Assembly: GCA_964343305.1 (NCBI GenBank)
Contig: CAYFJO010000005.1
Location: 12,697-76,696 of the forward strand
Length of the DNA: 64,000 bases
Direction of reading: 5' to 3'
Source: CAYFJO01 sp964343305
GTDB taxonomy: Bacteria > Planctomycetota > Planctomycetia > Pirellulales > Pirellulaceae
Positions 1-8,306 of this stretch are shown here, piece after piece. The notes under the pieces were generated by a model that saw nothing but the letters and a program-made list of their open reading frames with translations, ran no database searches and was not told the DNA's origin. Each line of letters begins with the position of its first letter. Within the stretch, counting starts at the first letter, position 1. Made by a program: the position numbers and the translations under genes.

Positions 1-984
1 TCGTATCTTGCAGAGTTGCTGTTGAAGGAAGGCTATGAAGTTTTTGGGATGGTTCGCCGCAGTTCGTCGACCAATACCAGCCGCATTGAACACCTGCTCG
101 CCGAGCACGGCAATTCGGCCGGCAGAATTCACCTGGTGTACGCCGACCTTTGCGACGCGTCGTCAATCAACCAGATGATGCAAAGTGTACGGCCTGACGA
201 AATCTATAACCTTGCCGCGCAATCGCATGTCCAGGTTTCGTTTGAAATGCCGGTTTACACAGGCGACGTCACCGCGATCGGCGTGGCTCGGCTGCTGGAA
301 GGAATGCGCAAGGTCGCACCTGACGCTCGATTCTATCAGGCTTCGTCCTCCGAAATGTTTGGCAAGGTGGTCGAATCGCCGCAAACCGAATCGACGCCGT
401 TCTATCCGCGCAGTCCTTATGGTACCGCGAAAGCGTACGCGTTCTATTTGACCAGGAACTATCGTGAATCGTTCGGTACGTTTGCCACAAACGGAATCCT
501 TTTCAATCACGAGTCGCCTCGACGCGGCAATACGTTTGTGACTCGAAAAATCACGCAAGCCGTTGCTCAAATCAAACGGGGACGAACAGACCCTTTGCGG
601 TTGGGCAACCTGGAAGCGCGGCGAGACTGGGGATTTGCAGGCGACTACGTCGAAGCGATCTGGCTAATGATGCAAGCGGACCAGCCCGACGATTTCGTGA
701 TTGCCACGGGCAAAAGCCATTCGGTGCGCCAGTGGTGCGAGTTGGCGTTCGAACGAGTCGAATTGCCGATCACATGGGAAGGCGAAGGAATCCACGAAAA
801 GGGAATGGGGCCGGACGGAAACGTGCTGATCGAAATCGACGCACAATACTTTCGGCCCAGCGAAGTCGATCGCTTAATCGGCGATGCGAGCAAGGCGAAG
901 CGTGACCTCGGATGGGAGCCCAAGGTGGGATTCCACGAACTTGTGGAAATCATGGTCGACGCGGATCTGAACGAACTGCACTAG
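1..984 (+). CDS. gmd: GDP-mannose 4,6-dehydratase, 5' truncated by window edge
   Basis: Converts GDP-D-mannose to GDP-4-keto-6-deoxy-D-mannose, the first step towards GDP-fucose and other deoxysugars for surface polysaccharide. The frame is open from base 1 (reading SYLAELLLKEGYEV), so the start and the NAD(P)-binding glycine motif lie upstream. Visible family marks are the SSSEMFG block around 340-363, the catalytic YxxxK (tyrosine codon 418-420, SPYGTAKAY) and FNHESPRRG near 505-530. The C-terminal RPSEVDRLIGDASKAKRDLGW is typical of the family. Its TAG stop overlaps the stop of the convergent gene within one CTAG. Identification is firm; only the N-terminus is missing. Confidence 0.95.
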   Translation, partial: SYLAELLLKEGYEVFGMVRRSSSTNTSRIEHLLAEHGNSAGRIHLVYADLCDASSINQMMQSVRPDEIYNLAAQSHVQVSFEMPVYTGDVTAIGVARLLEGMRKVAPDARFYQASSSEMFGKVVESPQTESTPFYPRSPYGTAKAYAFYLTRNYRESFGTFATNGILFNHESPRRGNTFVTRKITQAVAQIKRGRTDPLRLGNLEARRDWGFAGDYVEAIWLMMQADQPDDFVIATGKSHSVRQWCELAFERVELPITWEGEGIHEKGMGPDGNVLIEIDAQYFRPSEVDRLIGDASKAKRDLGWEPKVGFHELVEIMVDADLNELH

Positions 985-1358
985 CCCGTCCAGAATTCGT
1001 TGCCGGTGTTTTCCGATTCCGCGTACGGCACATCCGCACTGGATTCCGACTCTCCGGACTGTTCCACCGATTCCGTTTCTGCAACTTCCGGAGCCGGTTC
1101 GTCCTCCGGCGTTTCTTCCACGGCAGGAGCGCTCGAAGGTGTCTCGCTCAGCGTCGCGGCTTTGACCGCGGGATCAGTCACGCGGTCCTTAAATGCCAAC
1201 ACCTCTTTCAGGCAGTCCATGCACATGTCCACATCTGACATGAAACCACTGTCAAACGTGACCGACACACCCACGAGGTTGTCTTTCTCACAAACGACAC
1301 AATGGATTGGATTTTCTTCGGAGTAATACTTGGCAATACGTGCGGCAATGTAACTCAT
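981..1358 (-). CDS. Hypothetical protein with paired CxxC motifs and acidic tail
   Basis: Function not recognised. The 125-residue product starts MSYIAARIAKYYSEENP and has two CxxC pairs (HCVVCEKDN and MCMDCLKEV) about 28 residues apart, suggesting a small zinc-binding fold. The second half is an acidic, Ser/Pro/Glu-rich low-complexity tail ending EFWTG. The ATG at 1358 was chosen over a longer in-frame extension because a purine-rich GTGAGAGAC lies just before it and the extension looks random. It is cytoplasmic by appearance, with no signal peptide. It converges on gmd with a 4-bp stop overlap. Confidence 0.65.
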   Translation of the reverse strand: MSYIAARIAKYYSEENPIHCVVCEKDNLVGVSVTFDSGFMSDVDMCMDCLKEVLAFKDRVTDPAVKAATLSETPSSAPAVEETPEDEPAPEVAETESVEQSGESESSADVPYAESENTGNEFWTG

Positions 1359-1673
1359 TTTGTCTCTCACAAAGAGGGTGTATTGATTGAAAGTTGTTGA
1401 TTGACGAACAGGTAGATGTGATAAGTGATTCATTCCACTGCCCATTTCTATTATTGGTGCAAAACAGGACCAACGCAACGATTTCGCCTCTATTCCGACC
1501 AAACATGCTGGCAATTCCGAATTTGCCAATGAGGTAAGCCGTAGCGATTCGCTGGGGCGAATTCACCCGTTTGGAATTGGCATTGACGGCTCTCCGCGTT
1601 TCTTTGAACATACCCACCGAATGTGAACGTCTCTTCTGCCCAATTCACACTCAAACCATTCAGTGTAATCGCC
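1359..1673. other. Intergenic region between divergent small genes
   Basis: A 315-bp non-coding stretch lying between two divergently oriented genes, so it should hold both promoters. I see no convincing promoter consensus, RNA gene or repeat in it. A longer minus-strand frame crosses it but lacks protein-like composition. Confidence 0.4.
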
Positions 1674-1919
1674 ATGTCCGATCAAAAAGACGCAAGGCTC
1701 CCATCGTGGCAATTCACTCTTTCTAAGTTGATGATCGGCATTGCGGTCCTGGGCGTTTTGCTGATGATCCCTCAGGCGATCAGCGGCAATCCGATCGCGC
1801 GAATGGTTTTGATCCTGACACTATATCCCCTCGCCCTCTGGATCGCTGTCGAGTTTGTCCGCAAGTATGTTGTTCAAATGGACGCGGAACAACATGATGG
1901 CGGTTTTCCGAGAATCTAG
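1674..1919 (+). CDS. Small two-helix membrane protein, hypothetical
   Basis: An 81-residue protein beginning MSDQKDARLPSWQFTLSKLM. Two hydrophobic helices are evident, roughly residues 18-36 (LMIGIAVLGVLLMIP) and 45-62 (MVLILTLYPLALWIAVEF), followed by a short charged tail. Planctomycetes have many small proteins of this shape, with a F(S/T)L-x-K/T-L-L/M motif before the first helix, but no function is known to me. The start at 1674 is preferred to 1623 because the extra 17 residues do not resemble the domain. Its TAG stop lies in a CTAG shared with the convergent methyltransferase gene. Confidence 0.55.
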   Translation: MSDQKDARLPSWQFTLSKLMIGIAVLGVLLMIPQAISGNPIARMVLILTLYPLALWIAVEFVRKYVVQMDAEQHDGGFPRI

Positions 1920-3853
1920 TGCTTCGCCGATATGCGTTGTTCGGTTGATCCAAGCACATCGAGCAGGTCTTGTCGGGCAATCCCATAGACTTCTGCTAAA
2001 AGACCATTTGCCCCAACTCGATCCATCGCCATCAAACACTCTCTCTGTTTGTCGCTGAGCCGTGGGATGCCAAACTTCTCGATAAAATTCTTCTGGTAAC
2101 ACTGATAGCCGCCTTCGATTTGAAAGCTGGTTAACGTGGCGTAATAGTGCATGACATCGGAATTGAGGATGAATTGGAGCAGTTCAAGCGGCATGTCAAA
2201 ACCAAGTGTTCCTTGCTGGGGCAGCGAAATACTATAGCCGTTGCAGAACAACTGGTCCGAGGAATCGAGCATAAAGTTCGGTCGTCGATCAAACGTTTTA
2301 GTAAGCAATTTCGGGCCCGGCGATTCCCGCCCTTGAGATCTTCCCCACGCATACCAGCCTTCTGCATTCGGCTTACCCTTATCGCGTGTACCGAGGACGT
2401 CGCGATGTCGCGATAGATGCGAGAAAGCGCTCGGAAAGCGCTCGCGAAATCGATCGACCGGAATCAAATAGAACTTCCCGTTAACTTTCTCATAAGGAAA
2501 CAGAATGCGCGTGCGGTTTCTCTGGAGATCTCTTTCATCGCCCAAATCCGCAACTTTTACAGCGGGCCTTGTCGCTTCGCGTTCGATGATCGATTTATGA
2601 CCGTCTGGACCTTTGGCGACGCACGTATCGCCGGTGTCCTCGACCAGGTACACTGCATCGCGCAACGTTGCAAATCCCACACGAATTTCAGCCACCTCAC
2701 CAAGCGGCACGCCCGCCGTTTCGATCCGCTGCAGATTCCCAAAATGCGAACCGCTCGCCAACCGCCACTTCTTGGGATCAAGTTGATCAAGTGGAATGCG
2801 TGCAATCGAATCACCTTGCATTGACAGGACGTTTGCCTTGGCAGGGCTCGTGCCACTCAGTCGCGCGAATTCAATTTGGTCGTGGCTCGCGCTGCTCAGG
2901 AACAAGAGGCATGTGTATGCACTCGCGTTGGCAAACAAATGTTCGTGACCAAAGTCGATAATCCGCCGCACGCAACGATGTTCATGAAGATATCGACGAA
3001 GTGGTTCGCCGGCCAACGACGTAAAGAAGTTGTTTTGAGTGATGTATGCAAGCTGGCCGTTGGATGACAACATTCGATAACCGGCGACGAGAAACAGCAA
3101 CGCCAGGCTGTAACTACCTTTGATCAAGTCGCCGTACTTTTCTTCAAGCCGCTTGCGGTAGTCAACCGGCAAGTTTTGCAATTTGACATAGGGCGGATTG
3201 GTCGTCACAACGTCGTAGCCGGCCGGATCCGCGTCGTCGAGCAAGGAATCTTTCACCTGAAACCGAAACCCGTCGCGCGGTGGACTCACTCCCTTCGAAA
3301 GCAAAAAAAGTTCCGCTAAACACCGGGCGTGATCAATGGCCAGCGCATCGCGATCAAATCCGATCAAACAATCCGCAAACGCATGTTCGAATGATATGCC
3401 AAGTTGATGATGCAGAATCTCCGCCGCACACAACAAGAATCCACCAGAGCCACAGGCCGGGTCACAAATCACGGGTGATGAAAGATTCATGCCAAGGTTC
3501 TGCAAGGCATCACTGACGAGATAGTCGATGACCCATTCGGGCGTATACACCACACCGTGACTGCGGCGATGTTCTGTGTCCATTAGCGATTCAAAACTGA
3601 ATTCCAACTCCTTCAAGTTTGGATTTCGCAGCGCGTCCGGCAACGGAACGTCCGCCGACTCTCGCTCGACAATCTCCATCACTGCTGAACAGCGACGGAG
3701 TCTCTGCTTCGAGACATCGTTTGCTGCGATCCACTCTCGAACAAGGGCCGAACGGATGATCGCAGGTTCGAACGAGCGGCAGAGTTGCGAGATGCCGCCG
3801 GCAATGGCATTGGACTTCAACTTGTGCTTGCGTTTCCGTACGCCCGCGGTCAT
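1916..3853 (-). CDS. N6-adenine DNA methyltransferase, TaqI/Eco57I-like, no visible nuclease domain
   Basis: Predicted to methylate adenine N6 in a specific DNA sequence using S-adenosylmethionine. Methyltransferase motifs occur in the gamma-class order: motif X RRSHGVVYTPEWVIDYLV (residues 97-113), motif I DPACGSGG (131-138), the acidic motif II FDRDA (166-170) and catalytic NPPY (219-222). From about residue 380 to the end (645) it looks like a TaqI-type target recognition region. Type IIG enzymes usually run to 900 or more residues with an N-terminal PD-ExK nuclease. Here only about 95 residues precede motif X and no nuclease motif is visible, so it is either a solitary methyltransferase or has lost its partner. 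It starts 9 bp after the stop of the oligopeptidase gene. Confidence 0.85.
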   Translation of the reverse strand: MTAGVRKRKHKLKSNAIAGGISQLCRSFEPAIIRSALVREWIAANDVSKQRLRRCSAVMEIVERESADVPLPDALRNPNLKELEFSFESLMDTEHRRSHGVVYTPEWVIDYLVSDALQNLGMNLSSPVICDPACGSGGFLLCAAEILHHQLGISFEHAFADCLIGFDRDALAIDHARCLAELFLLSKGVSPPRDGFRFQVKDSLLDDADPAGYDVVTTNPPYVKLQNLPVDYRKRLEEKYGDLIKGSYSLALLFLVAGYRMLSSNGQLAYITQNNFFTSLAGEPLRRYLHEHRCVRRIIDFGHEHLFANASAYTCLLFLSSASHDQIEFARLSGTSPAKANVLSMQGDSIARIPLDQLDPKKWRLASGSHFGNLQRIETAGVPLGEVAEIRVGFATLRDAVYLVEDTGDTCVAKGPDGHKSIIEREATRPAVKVADLGDERDLQRNRTRILFPYEKVNGKFYLIPVDRFRERFPSAFSHLSRHRDVLGTRDKGKPNAEGWYAWGRSQGRESPGPKLLTKTFDRRPNFMLDSSDQLFCNGYSISLPQQGTLGFDMPLELLQFILNSDVMHYYATLTSFQIEGGYQCYQKNFIEKFGIPRLSDKQRECLMAMDRVGANGLLAEVYGIARQDLLDVLGSTEQRISAKH

Positions 3854-3862
3854 GGCAACGTC

Positions 3863-6001
3863 CTAATTCACTGGGCTGAGCCCAAGTTGATCGAACAAGA
3901 AGGAATAAACGTCAACCGATTGCTCAATGCGTTCCGACAACGCAGTATCGAGTCCGTGTCCGGAATTGGAACTTGTTCGCAGCAGGACCGTCGACTTGGG
4001 ACTGGCGGCTTGCATGCGAGCGGTCATTTTGCGCGAGTGCATCGGATCGACGCGCGGATCGTTGGCACCCGTCAAAAACAGCGTCGCTGGATATTGCTCG
4101 CCATCTTTCACGTTGTGAAACGGCGAGTAAGCATGCAACGCGCGAAAGTGATCCGGATTCTTCACGGTGCCAAACTCGGGGATGTTGTACGCACCGTTGG
4201 GTGTTAATTCGACGCGCAACATGTCGTAGATTCCCACGTGCGAGACGACACACTTCATCAGCCGTGGATTCTGTGTTAACGTCGCACCCATCAACAGTCC
4301 GCCGTTGCTGCCGCCGATGATCGCTTGATGCTCGGCGGATGTGTATTTGCGGTCAATCATGTGTCGCAGAACGGCCGCAAAATCGTCGAACACGTTCTGC
4401 TTGTTGGTCAAGTTACCCTGTCGATGCCACTGGTCGCCATACTCGCCGCCGCCGCGCAGGTTGGCAATGGCGAGGATCATCCCTTGGTCGAGCAGCATTC
4501 GCCGAATCGCTTGATAACGCGGTACGTTGCTCGCGCCGTAGCCGCCGTAACCGGTGACGAGGCACGGATTTGCACTGCCGCGCTGTGCGCCTTTGGGCAG
4601 CAAGACGTTGATCGGCACTTTTGTGCCGTCCTTCGATTCGGCGAATTCTCGAACCACGATCACGTCGTCAAAGTTCACCGGAGATTCGCAGACGAGCCGC
4701 GTCTTCTTGGTCGCCTGCGACTCGGCATCATAAACGTGATAGGCACGTGGCTCGACGTACGTTTCGATTTCGAACAGTACATCGTCGCCGTTTAGCTTGG
4801 TCAATTGTCCGGCGTTCGAAACAGGCGGTTGCTCGGGACTGGCGAGCGGTTTGCCGTCGAGGTCGAACATGCGAATGGCTGCGGGCCCGCCGAGTTGATA
4901 AGTCACGTAGAGTTTCGAACTGGTGGCAATGACCGTCGGTTTGCTCCAAAAACTGGCAACGATCGTATCGTCACTTTGCGGGACGACGACCGTTGCTTTG
5001 TCGACGTTCAGTTCATCGACCGAGGTGCGCAAGATTTTGCCGCGCGGAGCGTCTTCGTGTGAAATGATGTAAAGGTCGTCGCGCGGCCCGAATGTCGCTT
5101 GAACGATCTGGTCGTCAAACTCGCTGAACTGCCGCCAAGTGCCGTCGGTCGTGCGCAGGTAAAGTTCAAACTCGCCGCCGTCGCCGTCTTGGACGGTCGT
5201 CAGCAGAACGCCCGTCGACGGGTTCATTTCGAATCGAATCTCGGCGATGCGCGGAAAGTCTTTGCCGATTTCGTAACGATCGTCGCTGGTCGGCGTGCCG
5301 AGTTTGTGGAAATAAACTTGGACGAAAAAGTCGAGGTCTTCCACCGGCCGTTCGCCTTCGCGCGGATAGCGGGTGTAAAAGAAGCCCGAATTGTCGGGCA
5401 GCCAAGCGAGCCCTCCGCCCGCCGTTCCGCCATTGACGCGCGGTACGACTTCGAAAACTTCCTCACCGGTCGCCGTGTCGAACACGTGCACGTCGCCCGA
5501 CTCCGTGCCGTCTTTCGACAGCGAAACCGCGACCAGCTTCCCGTCGTGCGACGCAACATACCAGTCGAACGACGTCGAACCCTCCGAGTCGATTTCGTTC
5601 GGATCGACCACGACGCGCGCCGACCCTGGATCGTCCGCCGAGTCCATCACAACCAAAAACGGTTGTTGTTTTGGCGGCTGCCGCTTGACGGCAAACAACC
5701 GCCCACCGCGAAATTGCAATCCCCCAAATTCCTCGGTCTCGGCCGACATGATCTCGGTGACTCGTTTTCGCACGGCATCCCCATTCGACAGGCCGTCAAG
5801 TAGCGATCGAGCATGGACGTTTTGTTTCTCGCTCCACTCGCGCACCGCCTCGTCATTCCAATCTTCCAACCAGCGATACTCATCAACGACCGTCACGCCG
5901 TGATACGTGTCCTTCACGGGAATTCCTTTCGATTTGGGCTGCTCGCCAGTCGCGAAACTCGTAACCAACAGCAGACAAAGCAAAGCAATCAGTCGAGACA
6001 T
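3863..6001 (-). CDS. Prolyl oligopeptidase family serine peptidase (S9A), exported
   Basis: Cleaves short peptides on the carboxyl side of proline, probably in the periplasm. A signal peptide is present (MSRLIALLCLLLVTSFATGE). An N-terminal seven-bladed propeller region is followed by an alpha/beta hydrolase domain. Counting from the GTG at 6010, the catalytic triad is Ser568 in GGSNGGLLMG, Asp651 in TGANDPRVDP and His685 in SGHGLD. Length is about 712 residues, normal for the family. The ATG at 6001 is chosen because it gives a clean signal peptide; a GTG three codons upstream (6010) is possible. A DNA methyltransferase gene follows after 9 bp, an unusual partner. Confidence 0.92.
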   Translation of the reverse strand: MSRLIALLCLLLVTSFATGEQPKSKGIPVKDTYHGVTVVDEYRWLEDWNDEAVREWSEKQNVHARSLLDGLSNGDAVRKRVTEIMSAETEEFGGLQFRGGRLFAVKRQPPKQQPFLVVMDSADDPGSARVVVDPNEIDSEGSTSFDWYVASHDGKLVAVSLSKDGTESGDVHVFDTATGEEVFEVVPRVNGGTAGGGLAWLPDNSGFFYTRYPREGERPVEDLDFFVQVYFHKLGTPTSDDRYEIGKDFPRIAEIRFEMNPSTGVLLTTVQDGDGGEFELYLRTTDGTWRQFSEFDDQIVQATFGPRDDLYIISHEDAPRGKILRTSVDELNVDKATVVVPQSDDTIVASFWSKPTVIATSSKLYVTYQLGGPAAIRMFDLDGKPLASPEQPPVSNAGQLTKLNGDDVLFEIETYVEPRAYHVYDAESQATKKTRLVCESPVNFDDVIVVREFAESKDGTKVPINVLLPKGAQRGSANPCLVTGYGGYGASNVPRYQAIRRMLLDQGMILAIANLRGGGEYGDQWHRQGNLTNKQNVFDDFAAVLRHMIDRKYTSAEHQAIIGGSNGGLLMGATLTQNPRLMKCVVSHVGIYDMLRVELTPNGAYNIPEFGTVKNPDHFRALHAYSPFHNVKDGEQYPATLFLTGANDPRVDPMHSRKMTARMQAASPKSTVLLRTSSNSGHGLDTALSERIEQSVDVYSFLFDQLGLSPVN

Positions 6002-6133
6002 CGCACTCACACAAAAGATCCAAGTTGAATTGTGTTATTCTTATACCACTCGCAAAGACAATTCCCAACCAGATAGAAGGCGATTGTTCCATCAATCCAA
6101 AACCAATTTGGTTGCGGCCAAGAGCCGCGCTGT

Positions 6134-6345
6134 TTAACCGCTAGCGTCGCCGCACGAGGCCGACAGCAAAACGCCCGCACGGGCCTTGCGGACTTCGACC
6201 ATGTTAAATTGCTTATACTCGCGGAACAACTCTGTTCGCGAAGCGGACATATTGGGCAGGGCGTCTCTGTTTGCGTCGGCCACGCTAAATGTGTCGCGCG
6301 GGTGCCGGCAGCGTGGAGCAATGTACAGTACAGCGCGTTGATCTG
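6134..6345 (-). pseudogene. C-terminal remnant of a DUF1552 family gene, frameshifted
   Basis: Read on the minus strand, about 6300-6345 gives EQINALYCTLLHAAGT. After a one-base shift near 6298-6306 it continues PRDTFSVADANRDALPNMS and runs to a TAA at 6134-6136. This matches the C-terminus of the intact DUF1552 protein at 13379 (NALYCTLLYAVGAPRDTF). The shift fits loss of one C from a run (CCCC to CCC), and a TAG lies in frame immediately upstream. It is therefore a truncated, frameshifted relic rather than a gene. The homology is read by eye. Confidence 0.65.
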
Positions 6346-6381
6346 CTCGCCGCGCTACGACGACGATAGTATGATGTGCGA

Positions 6382-6768
6382 ATGGTCATTGAAAGAACTA
6401 ATCAGCAAACTTTGGTCACAGGTGCCCTTCTTACGGTTTTTTGCTGCTGTCCGCTGTTTGCGGAAGACCAAGTGGTTGGGCGAAAGATCGGCGAAACGAC
6501 CTCGCAAACTCTTCGCTTCGAGGCGCGAGAAACGGCAGGAATCCGGCGACGAAGCGATGTCGTCAGCGCTCGGCTCGCGCTTCCGTCGCCCGTTTCGCCT
6601 CAGACAAAGTTTCGCATCGTTCACGATAATGGACCCATCGTGAGTCAATTGCGGCCAGTCGAACATCAACCCGGAATGATCACGGCAATCGACATCGATC
6701 ACTTCGCGTCGCTGGAAGCTCGCATGTACCAATTCGTCAAACAAAACGATCAACTGGAAGCATCATGA
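6382..6768 (+). CDS. Hypothetical exported protein coupled to sulfatase gene
   Basis: A 128-residue product starting MVIERTNQQTLVTGALLTVF, whose first 28 residues read as a signal peptide ending at CCCPLFAEDQ. No domain is recognised; the mature part is charged and ends VKQNDQLEAS. Its TGA overlaps the ATG of the sulfatase gene (ATGA at 6765-6768), arguing for translation and for co-expression. A GTG two codons upstream (6376) is an alternative start. It could be a small accessory factor of the sulfatase, but nothing in the sequence shows that. Confidence 0.5.
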   Translation: MVIERTNQQTLVTGALLTVFCCCPLFAEDQVVGRKIGETTSQTLRFEARETAGIRRRSDVVSARLALPSPVSPQTKFRIVHDNGPIVSQLRPVEHQPGMITAIDIDHFASLEARMYQFVKQNDQLEAS

Positions 6769-8231
6769 ATCGAACACTCGCCTGCATTTTGACATTGTTA
6801 CTCGTGGCCAGCAGCTCGGCCGCCGAGAAGCCCAACATCATCTTCATTCTCGCCGACGATTTGGGCTGGGGTGATCTGGGATGTTACGGCCAGAAGAAAA
6901 TCCTCACGCCGAATCTGGACCGTTTGGCTGACGAAGGAATCCGTTTTACCAACGCTTATGCCGGCAATTCCGTATGCGCGCCGTCGCGGTCGTGTTTGAT
7001 GCAAGGTTTGCATCCGGGACATGCGCGCGTTCGTGGGAATTCCTTCCAAGGTTACCGTCATTCATTACAACCTGTCGACGAGACTGTGGCGACGGTGCTT
7101 CACAGAGCAGGTTACAAGACAGGTCTGTTCGGCAAATGGGGTTTGGGATTGAGCAGTCAGCCGGGAACACCCAACAAGATGGGGTTCGACGAGTTCTACG
7201 GTTACTTGAATCAGCGCAAAGCGCACAGCTACTACCCGGAATTCCTTTGGGACAACACCAAGAGAGTTCTCTTTCCGCAGCACGCCGGCCACGACCACCG
7301 CCGGCAAAGCGAGTACGACGAGGCAGGGCGCGTCAAGCCGTTTGGCATCCAAGATCCGTCGCAAGCACAATACTCTTTCGACGTCATCCATCGTAAGTCG
7401 CTCAACTTTGTCAGGCGGCATCATCGGCAGCCGTTCTTCCTGTACCTCGCGCACACCATTCCGCACGGACCGGTGATCGTCCCCGAACTTGGTCCATACA
7501 GAGACGAAGACTGGCCGATCGGTCACAAGGAGTGGGCTGGCATGGTCACGCGCTTGGACTCGGCCGTCGGTGAGTTGCTGGGATTGCTCAAAGAACTCGA
7601 CATTGACCGGCAGACGATCGTTTTCTTTGCGTCCGACAACGGACACAGCAGCCACGGATACAACCGCGACAAATCCGTCGTGTCGATCGGCGAACAATTC
7701 CAAAGCTATGGACCGACGCGCGGGCGGAAAGGCGACAGCTACGACGGCGCTTTTCGAGTTCCGGCGATGGCGCGTTGGCCGGGAAAGATCAAAGGCGATC
7801 AGGTCAGCGATCAGGTTTGGGCATTCTGGGACTTCCTACCAACTGCCGCGGAACTGGCCGGCGCGGAACCGCACAAGAAGATCGACGGGATTTCCATTGC
7901 GCCGACCTTGCTAGGCAGTCGTAGCGAACAGAAGCAGCACGAATATCTTTACTGGGAATTCAACCAGAAGCAGGCCATTCGAAGCGGTCATTGGTTTGCT
8001 CATCGAAAGAGCGGCGGTCCGATCGAGCTATACGATCTATCCAAAGACCCGCAACAAAAGCAAGATGTCGTTGACCAGAATCCAGAACTTGGAAGAAAGG
8101 TCTTGCGTTGGATGACACAATCACATTCTCCCAGCGAAGTATGGCCAAGCCCCGGTGAATCCAAAGCCGACTTCCAACGCCGGCTCGAACAGTCGAATAT
8201 CCCGGCTCGGCCCAAGAATGTTGACGGTTGA
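6765..8231 (+). CDS. Sulfatase, arylsulfatase A type, exported
   Basis: Hydrolyses sulfate esters, most likely of sulfated polysaccharides, outside the cytoplasm. A signal peptide (MNRTLACILTLLLVASSSAA) precedes the sulfatase N-terminus PNIIFILADDLGWGDLGCYG with metal-binding Asp31 and Asp32. The nucleophile is Cys71 in CAPSR, the C-x-P-S-R pattern converted to formylglycine by a maturation enzyme that is not in this window. SDNGHSSHGY and GRKGDSYDGAFRVP carry further conserved active-site blocks. At 488 residues it is of normal length. It is coupled to the preceding small gene by a 4-bp overlap. Confidence 0.93.
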   Translation: MNRTLACILTLLLVASSSAAEKPNIIFILADDLGWGDLGCYGQKKILTPNLDRLADEGIRFTNAYAGNSVCAPSRSCLMQGLHPGHARVRGNSFQGYRHSLQPVDETVATVLHRAGYKTGLFGKWGLGLSSQPGTPNKMGFDEFYGYLNQRKAHSYYPEFLWDNTKRVLFPQHAGHDHRRQSEYDEAGRVKPFGIQDPSQAQYSFDVIHRKSLNFVRRHHRQPFFLYLAHTIPHGPVIVPELGPYRDEDWPIGHKEWAGMVTRLDSAVGELLGLLKELDIDRQTIVFFASDNGHSSHGYNRDKSVVSIGEQFQSYGPTRGRKGDSYDGAFRVPAMARWPGKIKGDQVSDQVWAFWDFLPTAAELAGAEPHKKIDGISIAPTLLGSRSEQKQHEYLYWEFNQKQAIRSGHWFAHRKSGGPIELYDLSKDPQQKQDVVDQNPELGRKVLRWMTQSHSPSEVWPSPGESKADFQRRLEQSNIPARPKNVDG

Positions 8232-8261
8232 TGACACAGACCCATCGGCGGCGAAAATATT

Positions 8262-8280
8262 CAGCAACTAGGGTTTGCTG
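8262..8280. terminator. Possible bidirectional terminator hairpin
   Basis: CAGCAA at 8262-8267 pairs with TTGCTG at 8275-8280 around a 7-base loop, between two convergent genes. The stem is short and there is no clear T-tract, so this is weak. Confidence 0.25.
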
Positions 8281-8306
8281 GCAAAATATGCGCTGTCCAA
8301 TTAAGA

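Noticed and set aside
163..570. Long frame antisense to gmd
   Set aside because: Lies wholly within the well-supported dehydratase and has no domain of its own.
5099..5803. 234-codon frame antisense to the prolyl oligopeptidase
   Set aside because: A by-product of GC-rich codon use on the other strand; arginine/valine-rich with no recognisable motif.
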